64,000 nt of DNA from an uncultured Lachnospiraceae bacterium (GCA_910577015.1 CAJTKU010000012.1:11670-75669), one strand, 5' to 3'; counted from the stretch's first letter, positions 50,855 through 60,821 are shown. Numbers and translations are program-made. The notes: generated from the sequence alone by a model not told the origin.

Positions 50855-51202
50855 GATAAGCAGGACGATAAGCCGGGTTATGTCTTGAATAATCATCTGT
50901 CTAGGACTGCCGTTGCCGGCAGTCTCAAGCGACCCACCTGAAAACAGGCCGGGCAAGCCTATTGTCTTCATACGGTCTTGCTTCGGATGGGGTTTACATG
51001 GCTTCCCTCGTTACCGAAGGAACGGTAGTCTCTTACACTGCCTTTCCACCCTTACCAGATTACACACAACTGTGTGCTGGCGGTTTATTTCTGTTGCACT
51101 TGCCTTGGAGTCGCCTCCACCGGACGTTATCCGGCATCCTGCCCTGCGAAGCCCGGACTTTCCTCACCCACATAAGTGGCCGCGATTATTTATCCTACTT
51201 AT
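50855..51202 (-). ncRNA. rnpB: RNase P RNA, bacterial class A-like
   Basis: The minus strand shows the core hallmarks: GAGGAAAGTCCGGGCT (51167-51151), ACAGAAATAAACCGCC (51094-51079), GGTAAGGGTGGAAAGGCAG further on, and the 3' ACATAACCCGGCTTATC (50883-50867). The 5' and 3' ends (about 51202-51190 and 50870-50855) pair as helix P1. The catalytic RNA matures the 5' ends of tRNAs. Boundaries are approximate. It starts 8 bases after the chemoreceptor stop, so its promoter must lie in that gene's 3' end. Confidence 0.95.
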
Positions 51203-51209
51203 TCTCTTT

Positions 51210-53336
51210 TTATTCTGTCTTAAAGGAGCTGATTTCCTCCTCCAGATTTTTCATATTGTCCTCAAGGACATCTGCATTGCCTTTCAACATGCCTGCATGA
51301 ATCAGCATACGCTCTGCAGTGTCGTTTACCACTGCTGCCGCTGCCGCCGTTTCCTCAATAACTGCTGAAATATTTTCTATTGCCTGCAAGGTAGCGCCGC
51401 GTTCCGCGTCCGCCTTTTCCGTATTGCTGGCAATCTCTTTCATCTGCTCTATCACATCCGCCATATGCTGCTGCATACCGCTGAATGCAACCTGAATCTC
51501 CTCAACCGCCTGACTTTGCAACCGCACCATCTCCCTGGCTGCCCTTGCGTCGTCCACACTCACCTGAGCCTGTTCCTGAATGCCCTTTACCGTTTTCTGG
51601 ATTTGGGAAGAGGCGCCGGAAGCTCCCTCCGCCAGTTTGCGAATCTGGTCTGCCACAACCGCAAAACCGCGGCCGCTCTCTCCCGCACGGGCTGCTTCGA
51701 TGGATGCGTTTAAGGATAGAAGATTGGTTTCTTCGGAAATGCCGTCAATGGTTTCCACAAATCCCTGAATCTGACTGAACTGCTCCTGCAAGAGAAGGAT
51801 GCTTTTCTCCACCTTATCCGTCTTGAAAGAAGTCTGCCTTGCCCTTTCGTCCAGCACATTCATGGTATCAATTCCTTTTAAGATACTGTCACCGGTCGCC
51901 ACTATCAGCTTCTCCGTATCTTCCACCCTGCTGCTGATAACCTGGATTTCCTCCGATAAGGCGTCCGTTTTTTGCAGACATTCCTGTGCATTTTCCGTCT
52001 GCACATTCATGCCGGTGTGAATTTCACTGATGGCGCTGGTGATATTTTCCGAATATTCATTTATAATACCGGCCGATTCCGTCACCGAACGCGTCGCATC
52101 ACCCAGCGTTCTGGTGGAATCCGCCACCTTTTTAACCAGTTTTCCCGTATTATGCACCATGTTATTCATGGAACCATTCAGCAGTGAAAATTCATCCTTT
52201 CCCCTGCTTTTGACCACAGCAGTCAAATCACCGTCCGCTACCTGTGACATGGATTCCATCAGTCTTTTCATGTTACGGCCAATTTTTGAGGAGATGAAAA
52301 CCGCCACAATAAATGCCGCCAGACATGCCAGCACTACCATCAAGACCGTCACTACCCGGATGCTCTCCGCCTGACTGGTAACGGTGTGCATGGGCGTAAG
52401 CGCACAGATACTGAAATTGCCCTCATCATTCCTGCTATACAAAAACAGATATTTCTCTCCTCCGAAAGAGATTTCCCGGTAACCTTCCAATTCATCTGAA
52501 TCCATACACTCGCGATAACAGGGAATCGCAGTAAAGGACTCTGTTTCCTTGTCGCCGGCTACGCACTCGCTGCCGCCGGCAGTTACCATTCCTACGGTAC
52601 TGCCTTTCCCCAAATCCAGCTTCTCAAGCAAATCCAACACTGCCTGCCTGTTCATGTCAATCACCACATAGGCGTTATTGGATGTCGCCGGACAGGTGTA
52701 GGAAAAAATAGTTTCCTCTGCCGAAAGATTTAACTTCTCATCCAGTAAGGGATGGCTGTCTATCCACTTGGGAATCTCCCCTTCCCCGTATATGGCTTCC
52801 AAATCCGTCACAAACTCTTTGTAAAATCCGTCCGGGGTGGCGGTGGTGCTGCCCGTTTTCGTTGTCAGCATTGCGATTCCGGGCTTGGTAATAATGTGAA
52901 TGTTGTTAATAAAACTGTTGGATACCTTTGCGGTCTTCAACATATCATTGGTATCTTTCAGGATTTCCACACGCCCTGCCGCATCATTCTTGTACAAACC
53001 TACATAATAATTGGACAAATTTGTGGTGAAGGCATATTTTAGTCCCTCTGAAACAATGAATTCACTTCCCAAATCCACATATTCCACCGTCATCTTCAAT
53101 GCTTCCAATGTGGACTGTTCGTATTTCATCCGCATACCCTTCGCCGCGCTGTTGTATGCCTGCATACCTACAATCACCACGAACACAACGGGTACCAGAA
53201 AGCAAACCATAATCTGTTTGCCGATACCAAATCTTACTTTTCCCTTATTCAGTTTTTTGGGCATTTTTTTCTTTTTTCTCTTTTCTTCTCTGCTGTTGCT
53301 CCTTCTCTTTTGCTCTTCCTGTACCTTAAATGGCAT
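51210..53336 (-). CDS. Methyl-accepting chemotaxis protein
   Basis: 708 residues. Strongly basic cytoplasmic N-terminus (1-35), membrane segment (about 38-58), extracytoplasmic double-Cache-like sensor (about 60-330), second membrane segment (about 330-352), HAMP (about 353-406) and a signalling domain with the tip Glu-Thr-Asn-Leu-Leu-Ser-Leu-Asn-Ala-Ser-Ile-Glu-Ala-Ala-Arg-Ala-Gly-Glu. AGGAGGG precedes the ATG. No flagellar or che genes are seen in the window. Ligand unknown. Confidence 0.94.
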   Translation of the reverse strand: MPFKVQEEQKRRSNSREEKRKKKKMPKKLNKGKVRFGIGKQIMVCFLVPVVFVVIVGMQAYNSAAKGMRMKYEQSTLEALKMTVEYVDLGSEFIVSEGLKYAFTTNLSNYYVGLYKNDAAGRVEILKDTNDMLKTAKVSNSFINNIHIITKPGIAMLTTKTGSTTATPDGFYKEFVTDLEAIYGEGEIPKWIDSHPLLDEKLNLSAEETIFSYTCPATSNNAYVVIDMNRQAVLDLLEKLDLGKGSTVGMVTAGGSECVAGDKETESFTAIPCYRECMDSDELEGYREISFGGEKYLFLYSRNDEGNFSICALTPMHTVTSQAESIRVVTVLMVVLACLAAFIVAVFISSKIGRNMKRLMESMSQVADGDLTAVVKSRGKDEFSLLNGSMNNMVHNTGKLVKKVADSTRTLGDATRSVTESAGIINEYSENITSAISEIHTGMNVQTENAQECLQKTDALSEEIQVISSRVEDTEKLIVATGDSILKGIDTMNVLDERARQTSFKTDKVEKSILLLQEQFSQIQGFVETIDGISEETNLLSLNASIEAARAGESGRGFAVVADQIRKLAEGASGASSQIQKTVKGIQEQAQVSVDDARAAREMVRLQSQAVEEIQVAFSGMQQHMADVIEQMKEIASNTEKADAERGATLQAIENISAVIEETAAAAAVVNDTAERMLIHAGMLKGNADVLEDNMKNLEEEISSFKTE

Positions 53337-53414
53337 TATCCCTCCTGCGCGGCACGGAATCTGCCCTCAAGTTCCAATGTCTCACGCTATAGCAAAAAAC
53401 TGCTATCTATGCTT

Positions 53415-53420
53415 ATTATA
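53415..53420 (-). promoter_or_regulatory. Candidate -10 of the chemoreceptor gene
   Basis: Minus-strand TATAAT about 80 bp upstream of the start; the -35 (TTTCAA, 17 bp away) is poor. No sigma-28 motif is seen. Confidence 0.4.
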
Positions 53421-53486
53421 TACTATGAAAGTATATCTTGAAAAGAGAAAAATACCTGGCCGGATAAATTTTAGCAATGTATTTTG

Positions 53487-55139
53487 TTAAACATGAAAGC
53501 AACTCCCGCCTACAAACTCCCTGCATATGGAATTATTGGGAAGGCTCTCGCTGCTTACCCCCAAAAAATAATCCAGGAATTTTAACAGCCTCTTAGCCTC
53601 GTAATATTCCGGTTCATCCTTTTCTATCCCGAACAATAGCGGTTCTGCAAACTGTTTTAACACTGCCAGTTCATAGATAAGCGCCGAATTAAACATGGCG
53701 TCCGCACTCTCCTGAAACGGGAAAATATTTTCCTCTTCCCCTCTCCTGACCGAAGGCCACATATGAATCGTCTGTTTTGCGCTGGAGCCCCTTGTCCTGG
53801 CATCCCGCACCATTCTGCGCAAAAGCCGCACGTCCGTGGTAGGAATCCGGTTATGCTCGTCAATATTTAAACTTGTCAACGCACTGATGTAAATCCTGTA
53901 TTTGCTCTCATCGGGAAGGGCATACGACATCCTGCCGTTCAAACCGTGAATGCCTTCAATCACCAATATATCCTCCGCCCCCAAAGTAAGCGTATTTCCT
54001 TTGTATTCCCTTTTTCCGGTCTTAAAATTAAAACTGGGCATCTGCACTGTTTTTCCGTCAAGCAGCGCGCACATATCCTGATTAAACTGCTCGATGTCAA
54101 TCGCCTCAAGACATTCAAAATTGTAATCACCGTTTTCATCCTTCGGTGTAAACTCCCTGTCTACAAAATAATCATCCAGCCCTATCGGATGCGGCGTCAT
54201 ACCCTGCGTGCGAAGCTGGATGGACAGCCTGTGGGAAAAAGTGGTTTTCCCGGAAGAAGAAGGCCCGGCAATCATCACGAATTTCACGTTTCCCCGTTTC
54301 ACAATCTCTTTTGCAATCTCCCCGATTTTTCTTTCCTGCTCTGCCTCCTGAACCAATATCGTGTCATTGATGTTTCCCTTACAAATACGGTTGTTCAGTT
54401 CCCCTACGGTTGAAATATTTACCCTTCTTCCCCAATCCTTTGCGTCTTCCATGGTATTAAAAAGCAGCTTGCTTTCCGGCGTTGGCAAAATTTCACAGGG
54501 GTTCTTTTTCTCCGGAAGCAACAACATCATTCCCTTTTCATACGGAACAATGTCAAAATATTTGACATATCCTGCATGGGGAAGCATAAAGCCGTAATAA
54601 TAATCAAAGTATCCTTCCATCTCATAAAGATTAATAAAAGAACTTCTTCTGTACTTAAACAGTTTCTCTTTGTCCACCATCCCCTTTTCACGGAACAGTT
54701 CCATGGCGTCATCCACAGGAAAGGACCTTTTTATCAAAGGCATTTTCAGGGCCACCAGCTCATGCATTCTTTCTTTTATTTTATTGACAAGTTCCCCGGT
54801 AACGGTATATTCGCCCGTATTGATGTAGTATCCGTGCCCAATCGTAAATTCCACGCGGCATGCCTGGGCAAAATCTGCTCCCGCAATATCATACACTGCC
54901 TTAAGCGCCAGCATTTTGGCCGTACGCACATACGTCTTGCTGCCGACGGCATCCTGTAAAGTAAAAAACTCCAGTACACCGCTCCTAGTCGCCTTTTTAA
55001 ACAGCTCACGCATTTTGCCGTTTAACGCCACAACCGCTATCTGGTTGTTGTAAGCAGGCTGAAACTCCTTAACAATCTCTTCGTAGGTGCATCCTTTCGG
55101 ATATTCCCTTTCTTCTCCGTTAATCGTAAGCTTAATCAT
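53487..55139 (-). CDS. Uridine-kinase-like protein with TGS/threonyl-tRNA-synthetase-type N-terminus
   Basis: 550 residues. A TGS-like region (about 1-60) and a region like the second additional domain of threonyl-tRNA synthetase (about 65-240: His-Gly-Tyr-Tyr-Ile) precede a phosphoribulokinase/uridine kinase domain (about 280-480): P-loop Gly-Pro-Ser-Ser-Ser-Gly-Lys-Thr (about 288-295), Asp-Asp-Tyr-Phe, Ile-Glu-Gly-Ile-His. Family members are widespread but their substrate is unsettled. The ATG at 55139 has a weak GGGGAA site and fits the family N-terminus better than a GTG at 55175. Confidence 0.9.
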   Translation of the reverse strand: MIKLTINGEEREYPKGCTYEEIVKEFQPAYNNQIAVVALNGKMRELFKKATRSGVLEFFTLQDAVGSKTYVRTAKMLALKAVYDIAGADFAQACRVEFTIGHGYYINTGEYTVTGELVNKIKERMHELVALKMPLIKRSFPVDDAMELFREKGMVDKEKLFKYRRSSFINLYEMEGYFDYYYGFMLPHAGYVKYFDIVPYEKGMMLLLPEKKNPCEILPTPESKLLFNTMEDAKDWGRRVNISTVGELNNRICKGNINDTILVQEAEQERKIGEIAKEIVKRGNVKFVMIAGPSSSGKTTFSHRLSIQLRTQGMTPHPIGLDDYFVDREFTPKDENGDYNFECLEAIDIEQFNQDMCALLDGKTVQMPSFNFKTGKREYKGNTLTLGAEDILVIEGIHGLNGRMSYALPDESKYRIYISALTSLNIDEHNRIPTTDVRLLRRMVRDARTRGSSAKQTIHMWPSVRRGEEENIFPFQESADAMFNSALIYELAVLKQFAEPLLFGIEKDEPEYYEAKRLLKFLDYFLGVSSESLPNNSICREFVGGSCFHV

Positions 55140-55171
55140 TTCCCCAATACCTTTCTTTATTATTGTACTTT

Positions 55172-55957
55172 TCACGCTATTACTGCAAAAGGACTTTTTT
55201 CCTCCGCCATATAAACGGTAATCCCCGGCAGGTTTCTTTCAAAATAATCCTTCATATAAGGGACAAAAAGTTTTTCCAGCCCGAAATGGCCCGCATCGAT
55301 AACGGAAATACCCTGCGCCACCAAATCAATTCCCATGTGGTGGTCAATATCCCCTGAGATAAGCACATCCACCCCTGCCCGCAGGGCTGCGGGGACAACC
55401 GACTTTGCCGAACCGGGGGAGACTGCCGCCACCTCTGCCTTTTCTTCCAAATCCCCATAGACCCTGACTGCCGGAAGCCGGAAAACTTTTTTAACATATT
55501 CGGCACACTCAAAAAGCGTCATCGCCTGCGGCAGGCTGCCGTACCTTCCGATTCCCTCTTTGGAAATGTCATCCTCATAGGTCACATCAAGCACCTGTCT
55601 GTTTTTTAACAAAAGCTCGTCTGCCGCGGCATCTGCCATACCCATCACATCAAAATTTGTATGCATGGCAAAATAACAGGTGTCTGACTGTATCAGCTTG
55701 AAAAGCCGCCTGCCCACAAAATCCTCCTCCGTAATGCGCTTTATGGGTGAAAAGATAAGGGGATGGTGCGTAAGCAGCATATCCGCGCCTACATCGACAG
55801 CGTCTTCCACCACCTCGTCAGTGGCGTCCACTGCCAGATACACTTTCCTTATTTCTTTGTCCTTTCTGCCGGCTAAAAGCCCCACATTGTCCCAGCTTTC
55901 CGCAAACTTAAAAGGGGCAAGTATTTCAAGCCTCTCCATGATTTCTGCACAATTCAT
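55172..55957 (-). CDS. Nif3-like dinuclear metal centre protein
   Basis: 261 residues of the Nif3/DUF34 family: Ala-Glu-Ser-Trp-Asp-Asn-Val-Gly-Leu near the start, Leu-Thr-His-His-Pro-Leu, His-Thr-Asn-Phe-Asp and a C-terminal Ser-Gly-Asp-Ile-Asp-His-His. It binds two metal ions; biochemical role unsettled (GTP cyclohydrolase-I-like activity has been reported for relatives). Follows trmK as usual in Firmicutes. AAAGGAG precedes the ATG. Confidence 0.94.
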   Translation of the reverse strand: MNCAEIMERLEILAPFKFAESWDNVGLLAGRKDKEIRKVYLAVDATDEVVEDAVDVGADMLLTHHPLIFSPIKRITEEDFVGRRLFKLIQSDTCYFAMHTNFDVMGMADAAADELLLKNRQVLDVTYEDDISKEGIGRYGSLPQAMTLFECAEYVKKVFRLPAVRVYGDLEEKAEVAAVSPGSAKSVVPAALRAGVDVLISGDIDHHMGIDLVAQGISVIDAGHFGLEKLFVPYMKDYFERNLPGITVYMAEEKSPFAVIA

Positions 55958-55969
55958 AAAGATACTCCT

Positions 55970-56737
55970 TTATTTTTCAAACAGCAAAAGACACTCTGCA
56001 ATATCCGCCAGACAAGCCTCTATCTCCTGTCTGCGGCTTTCCTTCTTCTGTCTGACATCCTGTCCCTGTCTTTCCCTGTCATCTCTGCCTGCGTCCATCT
56101 CAGACAGGATTTTTTTGTTTCTTTGCTCCAAAACCCTTAAATATTCCTGCAAAACAGGGTTTTTCGCAGCCAGCAGAAAAGGGCCGAAAGCATCCTCCAG
56201 ACGCTGCCTTCTTTCCTCCGTCAACGTCCCCGGCTCCCCCAAAAACGCCTGTCCTGCCGTATTTTGGGGAACTGCCTTTATAACAGGATAAAATTTGCCT
56301 TCTTCTTTAATCATGTCTTCCTGCACAATATGCAGTCCATGCTCCCTTAAGTATCTTCGAAAAAGGGCAAGTTCCGACTGCGGCTGCAAAATCAATTCTT
56401 TCATCAGCCTGATTTTCCCCTCTCCCTCTGAAAGAATTTTCATCATCAGGCGTCCGCCCATACCGGCGCAAATCAATGTATCCGCCTCACCCGGACAAAG
56501 CGCCTCAACGCCGTCCGAAAGCCTTGTCTCTATGTAATCGCAAAATCCACCCGCCTGTATATGTTCTTTCGCCCTTTCAAGCGGTCCGGGCCGCACATCC
56601 ATGGCATATACCTTCGGCGCAATATGACTCCTGCAAAGATAAATGGATACAAAGCCATGGTCACATCCCACGTCGGCAACCGCGTTTCCCGGTGTCACCA
56701 TATCCGCTATAGCCTTTAGCCGTTTCGATAATTCCAT
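55970..56737 (-). CDS. trmK: tRNA (adenine(22)-N1)-methyltransferase
   Basis: 255 residues. SAM-binding motif Ala-Asp-Val-Gly-Cys-Asp-His-Gly (about 19-26) and catalytic-region Cys-Ala-Gly-Met-Gly-Gly-Arg-Leu-Met; C-terminal half is a coiled helical region ending Cys-Leu-Leu-Leu-Phe. Four bases after rpoD; ribosome site weak. Confidence 0.93.
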   Translation of the reverse strand: MELSKRLKAIADMVTPGNAVADVGCDHGFVSIYLCRSHIAPKVYAMDVRPGPLERAKEHIQAGGFCDYIETRLSDGVEALCPGEADTLICAGMGGRLMMKILSEGEGKIRLMKELILQPQSELALFRRYLREHGLHIVQEDMIKEEGKFYPVIKAVPQNTAGQAFLGEPGTLTEERRQRLEDAFGPFLLAAKNPVLQEYLRVLEQRNKKILSEMDAGRDDRERQGQDVRQKKESRRQEIEACLADIAECLLLFEK

Positions 56738-56741
56738 GGCT

Positions 56742-57854
56742 TTAGTCCAGATAATCCTTCAGTTTCCGGCTTCGGCTGGGATGCCGCAGCTTTCTGAGCG
56801 CTTTTGCCTCAATCTGCCGGATGCGTTCACGGGTTACATTAAACTCTTTCCCTACTTCCTCCAGCGTACGCGCCCTGCCGTCATCCAGCCCGAACCTTAA
56901 ACGGAGAACCTTCTGCTCTCTTTCTGTCAGCGTGCCCAGCACCTCCACAAGCTGTTCTTTTAAAAGGGTAAAAGCAGCCGCGTCCGCAGGCACCGGCACA
57001 TTATCATCCTGTATGAAATCGCCCAGATGGCTGTCCTCTTCTTCCCCAATCGGGGTTTCAAGAGAAACCGGTTCCTGGCTGATTTTCAGGATTTCACGCA
57101 CACGGTCAACCGGCATGTTCATTTCGACGGCTATCTCCTCCGGGGAAGGCTCCCTGCCCAGTTCCTGTAAAAGCTGACGGCTGACGCGAATCAGCTTATT
57201 AATCGTCTCCACCATATGAACCGGAATCCTGATGGTCCTTGCCTGGTCGGCAATAGCCCTTGTTATGGCCTGCCTAATCCACCATGTCGCATAAGTGGAA
57301 AATTTATAACCCTTCCTGTAGTCAAACTTTTCCACTGCCTTAATCAACCCAAGGTTTCCTTCCTGAATCAAATCCAAAAACAACATTCCACGCCCTACGT
57401 AGCGTTTGGCGATACTGACTACCAGCCTTAAATTTGCTTCTGCCAGCCTTTTCTTTGCTTCCTGGTCCCCCAGTTCCATCTTTTTGGCAAGTTCAATCTC
57501 TTCCTCCGCCGACAAAAGCGGCACTTTTCCGATTTCTTTCAGATACATCCTGACAGGGTCTTCGATACTGACGCCATCCGGCACGGAAAGGTCAATGTTT
57601 TCCACATCGACATCCTCTTCCTCCATCAGAACGATTTCTTCATCGCTTACATCATCTTCTTCCGTAATTCGGAGCACATCGACATTATTCTGCTCTAAGG
57701 CCTCCAGAATCTTATCAAACTGTTCTTCTTCGAGCGGCATATCATGAAAGAAATCATTGATTTCCTGATATTCCAATACATTCTTTTTCTTCTTTGCAAC
57801 GGCCAGGAGTTCTTTGATTTTCTCCTCAAACCTTGCCTGTGTGTTTTCGTCCAT
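56742..57854 (-). CDS. rpoD: RNA polymerase primary sigma factor (sigma-A)
   Basis: 370 residues, the length of Firmicute SigA. Sigma 1.1 (1-70), region 1.2, region 2 with Gly-Tyr-Lys-Phe-Ser-Thr-Tyr-Ala-Thr-Trp-Trp-Ile-Arg-Gln-Ala-Ile (-10 recognition), region 3, and region 4 with Val-Thr-Arg-Glu-Arg-Ile-Arg-Gln-Ile-Glu (-35 recognition). It explains the TTGACA/TATAAT promoters seen here. Directly downstream of dnaG. Confidence 0.97.
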   Translation of the reverse strand: MDENTQARFEEKIKELLAVAKKKKNVLEYQEINDFFHDMPLEEEQFDKILEALEQNNVDVLRITEEDDVSDEEIVLMEEEDVDVENIDLSVPDGVSIEDPVRMYLKEIGKVPLLSAEEEIELAKKMELGDQEAKKRLAEANLRLVVSIAKRYVGRGMLFLDLIQEGNLGLIKAVEKFDYRKGYKFSTYATWWIRQAITRAIADQARTIRIPVHMVETINKLIRVSRQLLQELGREPSPEEIAVEMNMPVDRVREILKISQEPVSLETPIGEEEDSHLGDFIQDDNVPVPADAAAFTLLKEQLVEVLGTLTEREQKVLRLRFGLDDGRARTLEEVGKEFNVTRERIRQIEAKALRKLRHPSRSRKLKDYLD

Positions 57855-57893
57855 TTGGTTTCCATCCTTTCGAAACGTAGTAGTAGTATAGCC

Positions 57894-59666
57894 TTAATCC
57901 AAAGAAATATGCGTTTTGCTAAGTTCTTCCAATGCCTTTTTGCCTGCAATTACCTGCTTTAGCGCATCCATATCACTCCCGAGCTTTTCGGAATAATATT
58001 CATAACTGTTTTTTTTAACGGCATACAAAATGTCATGGAAAGCCCTTTCCTTTTCCTGCTTCGTCTCCAGGGCTTCCACCTTGGTGTTGAACAGCGCCGC
58101 CGCCTGCCGCTGTTCTTCTTCATCTTCAAACATGCTGACTATGCCCGCCGGGTTATAGTTTCCTGCCGCCATATCCGCAAACAGGCGCTCTGCTACCCTT
58201 TGGTATAATTCCTCCGTAAAATCGGAAGGCGAAATATACTTTGCAATTTTGGGAAAAACAGCGGGATAATCCGTAATCCAGGTAAGCAGCATACGCTGGA
58301 CCTTCTTACCGTTCTCTTCAGGCGTATTCTTTTTTGCCGCCCCCGGTTTAGGCCGCCTTATCTGGCCGGCAAGCCCGTTCTGGACCGCATAGGACGCCAC
58401 CAGTTTTCTCAGGTTTTCAAAACCGATGTGATACTTGTCCGCCACCGCTTCCAGGTAATTTTCCCTTTCCACTTCTATCTCAAATCCGCAAAGCTTCTTT
58501 GCTATTTCTTTGTGGAACCTGGTCTTGCTTTCCGGGTCCTTTTCGTCCACATCCCGCTCCAGTATGCGGATTTCAAACATAAAGCTGTTTTCCGCATTGT
58601 CTATCCTTTCCTGAAAAGCCTCCGTTCCCAGGTTCTTGATAAATTCATCCGGGTCCTTGTAGGGATGCATATTGATGACCTTCCCCGACAATCCTGCTTC
58701 CCGCAGTATGGCGATAGCCCGAAGCGCCGCATTGACGCCCGCCCCGTCGCTGTCATAGGCCAGCAGGACATTTTCGGTATACCGACCAAGCAGGCTGGCC
58801 TGCCCCGTCGTAAAGGCAGTGCCGAGGGACGCCGCCGCCTGGGTAAAACCGGCCTGATGCAGGGAAATCACATCCATATAGCCCTCGCACAGGATAATGT
58901 TTCCTGCCCGCGCCGTCCTTGCAAAGTTCAGTCCGTACAGATTCCGGCTCTTGTCAAAAACCGGGGTTTCCGGCGAATTCAGGTATTTGGGTTCTCCTTC
59001 CCCCATAACCCTGCCGCCGAAACCGATAACCCGGTGGTTGATATCCTGTATGGGAAACATGACCCTGTTCCAGAACTTGTCATGCATGCCATACCGCTCG
59101 TCAAAGCTTGCAAGCCCGGCCTCCTGTACCAGTTTTGCATCATATCCCTTCTTCTGTAAATACCGGGTCAAATCGTCGCTGGTCTTATTCGCAAAACCGA
59201 GACCAAATTTTTTCATGGTTTCTTCTGTCAGTTTTCTGCCGCTTAAGTACCGGTATCCGATTTCTCCCTGTCTGGCGCGGAGCTGGTAATAAAAGTACTT
59301 TGCTGCTTCCTTGTTTACTTCCAGAAGCCTTGCCCTGTGATTCTCTTTTTTTCTCATTTCCTCGGAGCGCTCCACCTCGGGCAGATTGACGCCTGCCCTT
59401 TCCGCCAGCATTTTAATGGCCTCCCCAAAGGAATAATTTTCGTAATTCATCAAAAAGGTAAATACATTACCCCCGGCGCCACAGCCGAAACAGTAATACA
59501 TCTGCTTGCTGCCGGATACGGAAAAAGAAGGGGATTTCTCATTGTGAAAAGGACACAGTCCGAAATAACTGGCTCCCTTTTTCTGTAGTTTCACATATCC
59601 GGATATTACGTCCACTATATCATTTTTTAATCTGACTTCTTCTATCAGTTCATCTGGATAATACAT
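57894..59666 (-). CDS. dnaG: DNA primase
   Basis: 590 residues; makes RNA primers for replication. Zinc domain Cys-Pro-Phe-His ... Cys-Phe-Gly-Cys (about 39-63), TOPRIM core with Glu-Gly-Tyr-Met-Asp and Asp-Ser-Asp-Gly-Ala-Gly, and a DnaB-binding C-domain. ATG at 59666 with AAGGA upstream; the family starts at Met-Tyr-Tyr-Pro. An upstream ATG at 59705 would add 13 residues. Confidence 0.96.
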   Translation of the reverse strand: MYYPDELIEEVRLKNDIVDVISGYVKLQKKGASYFGLCPFHNEKSPSFSVSGSKQMYYCFGCGAGGNVFTFLMNYENYSFGEAIKMLAERAGVNLPEVERSEEMRKKENHRARLLEVNKEAAKYFYYQLRARQGEIGYRYLSGRKLTEETMKKFGLGFANKTSDDLTRYLQKKGYDAKLVQEAGLASFDERYGMHDKFWNRVMFPIQDINHRVIGFGGRVMGEGEPKYLNSPETPVFDKSRNLYGLNFARTARAGNIILCEGYMDVISLHQAGFTQAAASLGTAFTTGQASLLGRYTENVLLAYDSDGAGVNAALRAIAILREAGLSGKVINMHPYKDPDEFIKNLGTEAFQERIDNAENSFMFEIRILERDVDEKDPESKTRFHKEIAKKLCGFEIEVERENYLEAVADKYHIGFENLRKLVASYAVQNGLAGQIRRPKPGAAKKNTPEENGKKVQRMLLTWITDYPAVFPKIAKYISPSDFTEELYQRVAERLFADMAAGNYNPAGIVSMFEDEEEQRQAAALFNTKVEALETKQEKERAFHDILYAVKKNSYEYYSEKLGSDMDALKQVIAGKKALEELSKTHISLD

Positions 59667-59714
59667 GCTTGTCCTTCTCTTTCCCGACGCGGTTGCAGAA
59701 TTCATTCTTATGCC

Positions 59715-60719
59715 TTATCCGTGCCAGGACTTTGGAATATATAATTCTTCGTAAATGGATATGGCAAAACGGTCCGTCATGGCGCTTATGTAATCACACA
59801 CAATCCTTTCACGGGGTTCCCCTTCCTCCATCAAATGAAGCAAGTCTTTGGGGAGTTCGTCAATATGTGCCAGATAATGGCGGTAAAGCGTTTCTATCAG
59901 CATTTCTGCCTTGCTTTCCTCGCTTTTCGCTTCCGGGTTCTGGTATACGCGTTCAAACATAAACCTGCGCAGTTTTTGCATGGCGTCCCCCACCGGCTCC
60001 GACATCTGTATGTCGCCTGTCCCGAAACTGGTGGTAACAATGTCATGAATAAAATGGTCCAGCCTTTCCCCTGTGGTATACCCGATTACATCCGCTATTT
60101 CGGCGGGAACGTCCGCTTCCGTCAGGATGCCGCCGCGGATGGCGTCATCCATGTCATGATGAATATAAGCTATTTTATCGGACAGCCTGACAATCTTTCC
60201 CTCCAGGGTATGAGGCATACCCGATGTCTGATGATTCAGGATGCCGTCGCGCACCTCTTCGGTCAGATTAAGTCCCTGACCGTTTTTTTCCAGTTTTTCC
60301 ACGGTTCTCACGCTTTGCACATTGTGTTCAAAGCCGTAGGGGCAGACCTCATTTAAAGCTCTCTCCCCGGCATGTCCGAAAGGAGTATGTCCCAAATCGT
60401 GCCCCAGGGCTATCGCCTCCACCAAATCCTCATTCATGCGAAGAGCCTTGGCAATGGTGCGTGCATTCTGGGAAACCTCCAGGGTATGGGTCAGCCTTGT
60501 CCTGTAATGGTCTCCTTCCGGCGTAAGAAAAACCTGCGTTTTATCCTTTAGCCGCCTGAAAGACTTGGAGTGGAGAATCCTGTCCCTGTCCCTCTGGAAA
60601 ACCGGACGGATATCACACTGCTCCTCCTCCCGTTCCCTGCCCTTTGAAAACATGCTGAGCGCCGCGTGGGGGCTCAGATATTCTTTTTCCCACAATTCCA
60701 GTTGTTCCCTGATTGTCAT
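59715..60719 (-). CDS. dgt: Deoxyguanosinetriphosphate triphosphohydrolase-like protein
   Basis: 334 residues. HD metal motifs Arg-Leu-Thr-His-Thr, Gly-His-Asp-Leu-Gly-His-Thr-Pro-Phe-Gly-His-Ala-Gly-Glu and Asp-Lys-Ile-Ala-Tyr-Ile-His-His-Asp. Removes triphosphate from dGTP or related dNTPs. ATG at 60719 with AAAGG upstream. Heads the dgt-dnaG-rpoD-trmK-nif3 row. Confidence 0.93.
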   Translation of the reverse strand: MTIREQLELWEKEYLSPHAALSMFSKGREREEEQCDIRPVFQRDRDRILHSKSFRRLKDKTQVFLTPEGDHYRTRLTHTLEVSQNARTIAKALRMNEDLVEAIALGHDLGHTPFGHAGERALNEVCPYGFEHNVQSVRTVEKLEKNGQGLNLTEEVRDGILNHQTSGMPHTLEGKIVRLSDKIAYIHHDMDDAIRGGILTEADVPAEIADVIGYTTGERLDHFIHDIVTTSFGTGDIQMSEPVGDAMQKLRRFMFERVYQNPEAKSEESKAEMLIETLYRHYLAHIDELPKDLLHLMEEGEPRERIVCDYISAMTDRFAISIYEELYIPKSWHG

Positions 60720-60821
60720 ATCTAACGCCTTTCTATGCCTTTGCAGGCAGACAACGCAGCTTTTACACAACCTAAAACTCTCTACCTTTAATATTCTGCG
60801 CCAAAAGAAAAACTCCTTTTT

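Noticed and set aside
50786..50971. N-terminal extension of the protease gene
   Set aside because: It would read through the rnpB 3' end and its terminator; the ATG at 50785 has a proper ribosome site.
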